From assembly GCA_944385415.1 (NCBI GenBank), contig CALWXC010000039.1:1-64000 (forward strand): a DNA stretch of 64,000 bases, read 5' to 3'. How positions within the stretch are numbered: position 1 is the stretch's first letter; every line of letters begins with the position of its first letter. The notes beneath the pieces are model-generated. The model had not been told where the DNA came from and ran no database searches. It saw only the letters and a list, made by a program, of their open reading frames with translations. Positions 63,040 to 64,000 of the stretch are shown here, piece after piece. Source of the stretch: an uncultured Oscillospiraceae bacterium (GTDB lineage: Bacteria > Bacillota > Clostridia > Oscillospirales > Oscillospiraceae). The translations under genes and the position numbers were made by a program.

Positions 63040-64000
63040 TTAATCTGTAATTTCCTGTATCTGACCCGTAGTCAGAAAATACAGAACTTTTCGCCGTACC
63101 GGCATTTGATAAATGCGGCTGATGGCCATGGCATAGGTTTGCAGCTGACGGGCATAGACAGCGGCCCGTTCGGCCTCCCGTCCCGGCTGAACGCGGTCGG
63201 TCTTAAAATCGATAACGGTAATACCATCCTCTTCCAGCAACATACAGTCAATGACACCCTGGAGCATCACCTGTTCCCCGGCAGCGATCGGATCATAAAT
63301 CGTGCCGTCCACCAGCAGGGAGAATTTCAGCTCCCGCACCACCTGTGGACAATGCAAAATCTGTTGTCCCAACGCAGATTGAAACAGCTGTACCATATGG
63401 TCCACGCAAACAGCGGCGGCCTGTTCCGGTGTGAGAAATTCCTGACGGAGCATACGCTGCAATTCTGCGCCAACACCTTCCGGCGTTTGGCAGGCGGCAT
63501 AGTCGGCAAATTGTAAAAACAGATGATTGGCCGTGCCCCGCTCAGTAGGCGACAAGCCTCGATCTGCCGTTACAAAATTAGGATGCCGGAGTTTCCGATG
63601 GGACACAGGTAAGAAACTCTCCGCCTGCTCCGTTACCTCCTGGTCCAAAGGCCGACCCTTGAGCTGGGTGGCGGTCACCTTGGACGGTACTGCAGCCGCA
63701 GCGGCAAAAGGATATTGATATTCCAGTGTAGCAGACAGGTCCTTGTATGCAGGAAGCGACTGCGCTGCCGATGTCGGTTCTTCCACAACATCAACTGCTG
63801 CGGTATCGTCCAGAGCTTCCGGGCTATGGCAGCGAATAGTCCAGGGAATGTCTGATACCTGTACCTGACGGGAGTATCCCCCTACAGCAAAGAGTGCGCC
63901 CGCTTCGCTGCGCGTCATAGCGGCGGCAAGGACCCACATGCCGGGATTCTTGACCGTACCGGCAAACTGTGGCGAAACCGGCCGGTCGGCGGCAGCGGCC
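63040..64000 (-). CDS. addA: ATP-dependent helicase/nuclease subunit AddA, C-terminal part (runs off window)
   Basis: The open frame continues past the right edge of the window, so only about 320 C-terminal residues are seen. They hold the RecB-family nuclease: GTANHLFLQFAD (His), GVIDCMLLEEDGITVIDFKTDRV (D...DxK catalytic residues) and ERAAVYARQLQTYAMAI (QxxxY). AddAB processes double-strand breaks for recombination in Bacillota. The end YFLTTGQIQEITD is normal. A start within the window (for example 63939) is not genuine. Confidence 0.9.
   Translation of the reverse strand, partial: AAAADRPVSPQFAGTVKNPGMWVLAAAMTRSEAGALFAVGGYSRQVQVSDIPWTIRCHSPEALDDTAAVDVVEEPTSAAQSLPAYKDLSATLEYQYPFAAAAAVPSKVTATQLKGRPLDQEVTEQAESFLPVSHRKLRHPNFVTADRGLSPTERGTANHLFLQFADYAACQTPEGVGAELQRMLRQEFLTPEQAAAVCVDHMVQLFQSALGQQILHCPQVVRELKFSLLVDGTIYDPIAAGEQVMLQGVIDCMLLEEDGITVIDFKTDRVQPGREAERAAVYARQLQTYAMAISRIYQMPVRRKVLYFLTTGQIQEITD

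Overview
The window is 64 kb from a low-to-mid-GC, endospore-forming member of the Bacillota. Gene content (CwlD amidase, CotJ spore-coat genes, FUSC, MBOAT/DHHW acylation pair, S-box riboswitch on metK, rpmG-secE-nusG-rplK-rplA-rplJ-rplL block) fits a gut-type Oscillospiraceae lineage; the genus cannot be fixed from the sequence alone. Apart from the inserted elements it looks like ordinary chromosome.

Layout. 0-9 kb: a sugar-ABC ATPase, a Crp/Fnr regulator divergent from a thioredoxin-reductase-like/DUF6132 pair, tag, a MATE pump, split lysO, and an XRE/DUF3169/acetyltransferase operon with clear operators. 9-14 kb: mutT and a zinc peptidase, an SOS-controlled Y-family polymerase with YolD partner, an ECF sigma/membrane partner pair, then a hairpin-rich stretch and a 5'-truncated group II intron ending in the stop codon of a ClpE-type chaperone. 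14-25 kb: clpE-like, then (all leftward) PBP1A, an RNA methyltransferase, ecfA1-ecfA2-ecfT, truA and a DUF5711 protein. 25-30 kb: DUF1292, a 6S RNA candidate, a PrsA-like isomerase, tcdA, split TauE/SafE and ruvX. 30-34 kb: translation/transcription block with an L10 leader. 34-40 kb: DeoR regulator, MBOAT/DHHW pair, radA-cwlD.

40.3-55.4 kb is the most interesting part. A cotJ spore-coat operon begins with a CotJA-CotJB fusion and continues into cotJC, but cotJC is broken into three segments by two separate elements. Element 1 (40909-45716, 4,808 bp) and element 2 (46058-55315, 9,258 bp) each encode a full-length large serine recombinase. Joining the ends across the short direct repeats (12 bp and 7 bp) restores one continuous 198-residue CotJC frame, and the reconstituted circular junctions show dyad arms centred on the cores, as expected of serine-integrase attP sites. 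This is the architecture of sporulation-gene intervening elements such as skin in sigK, but doubled in a single gene. Excision during sporulation is inferred, not shown.

55.5-64 kb: a FUSC exporter gene broken by a one-base homopolymer frameshift with its MarR regulator, a UDP-ManNAc dehydrogenase, metK with SAM-I riboswitch, ahcY (methyl cycle), a rhomboid-like protein with a zinc-ribbon tail, an SRAP peptidase, and the 3' part of addA running off the window. No rRNA, tRNA or CRISPR array was seen.
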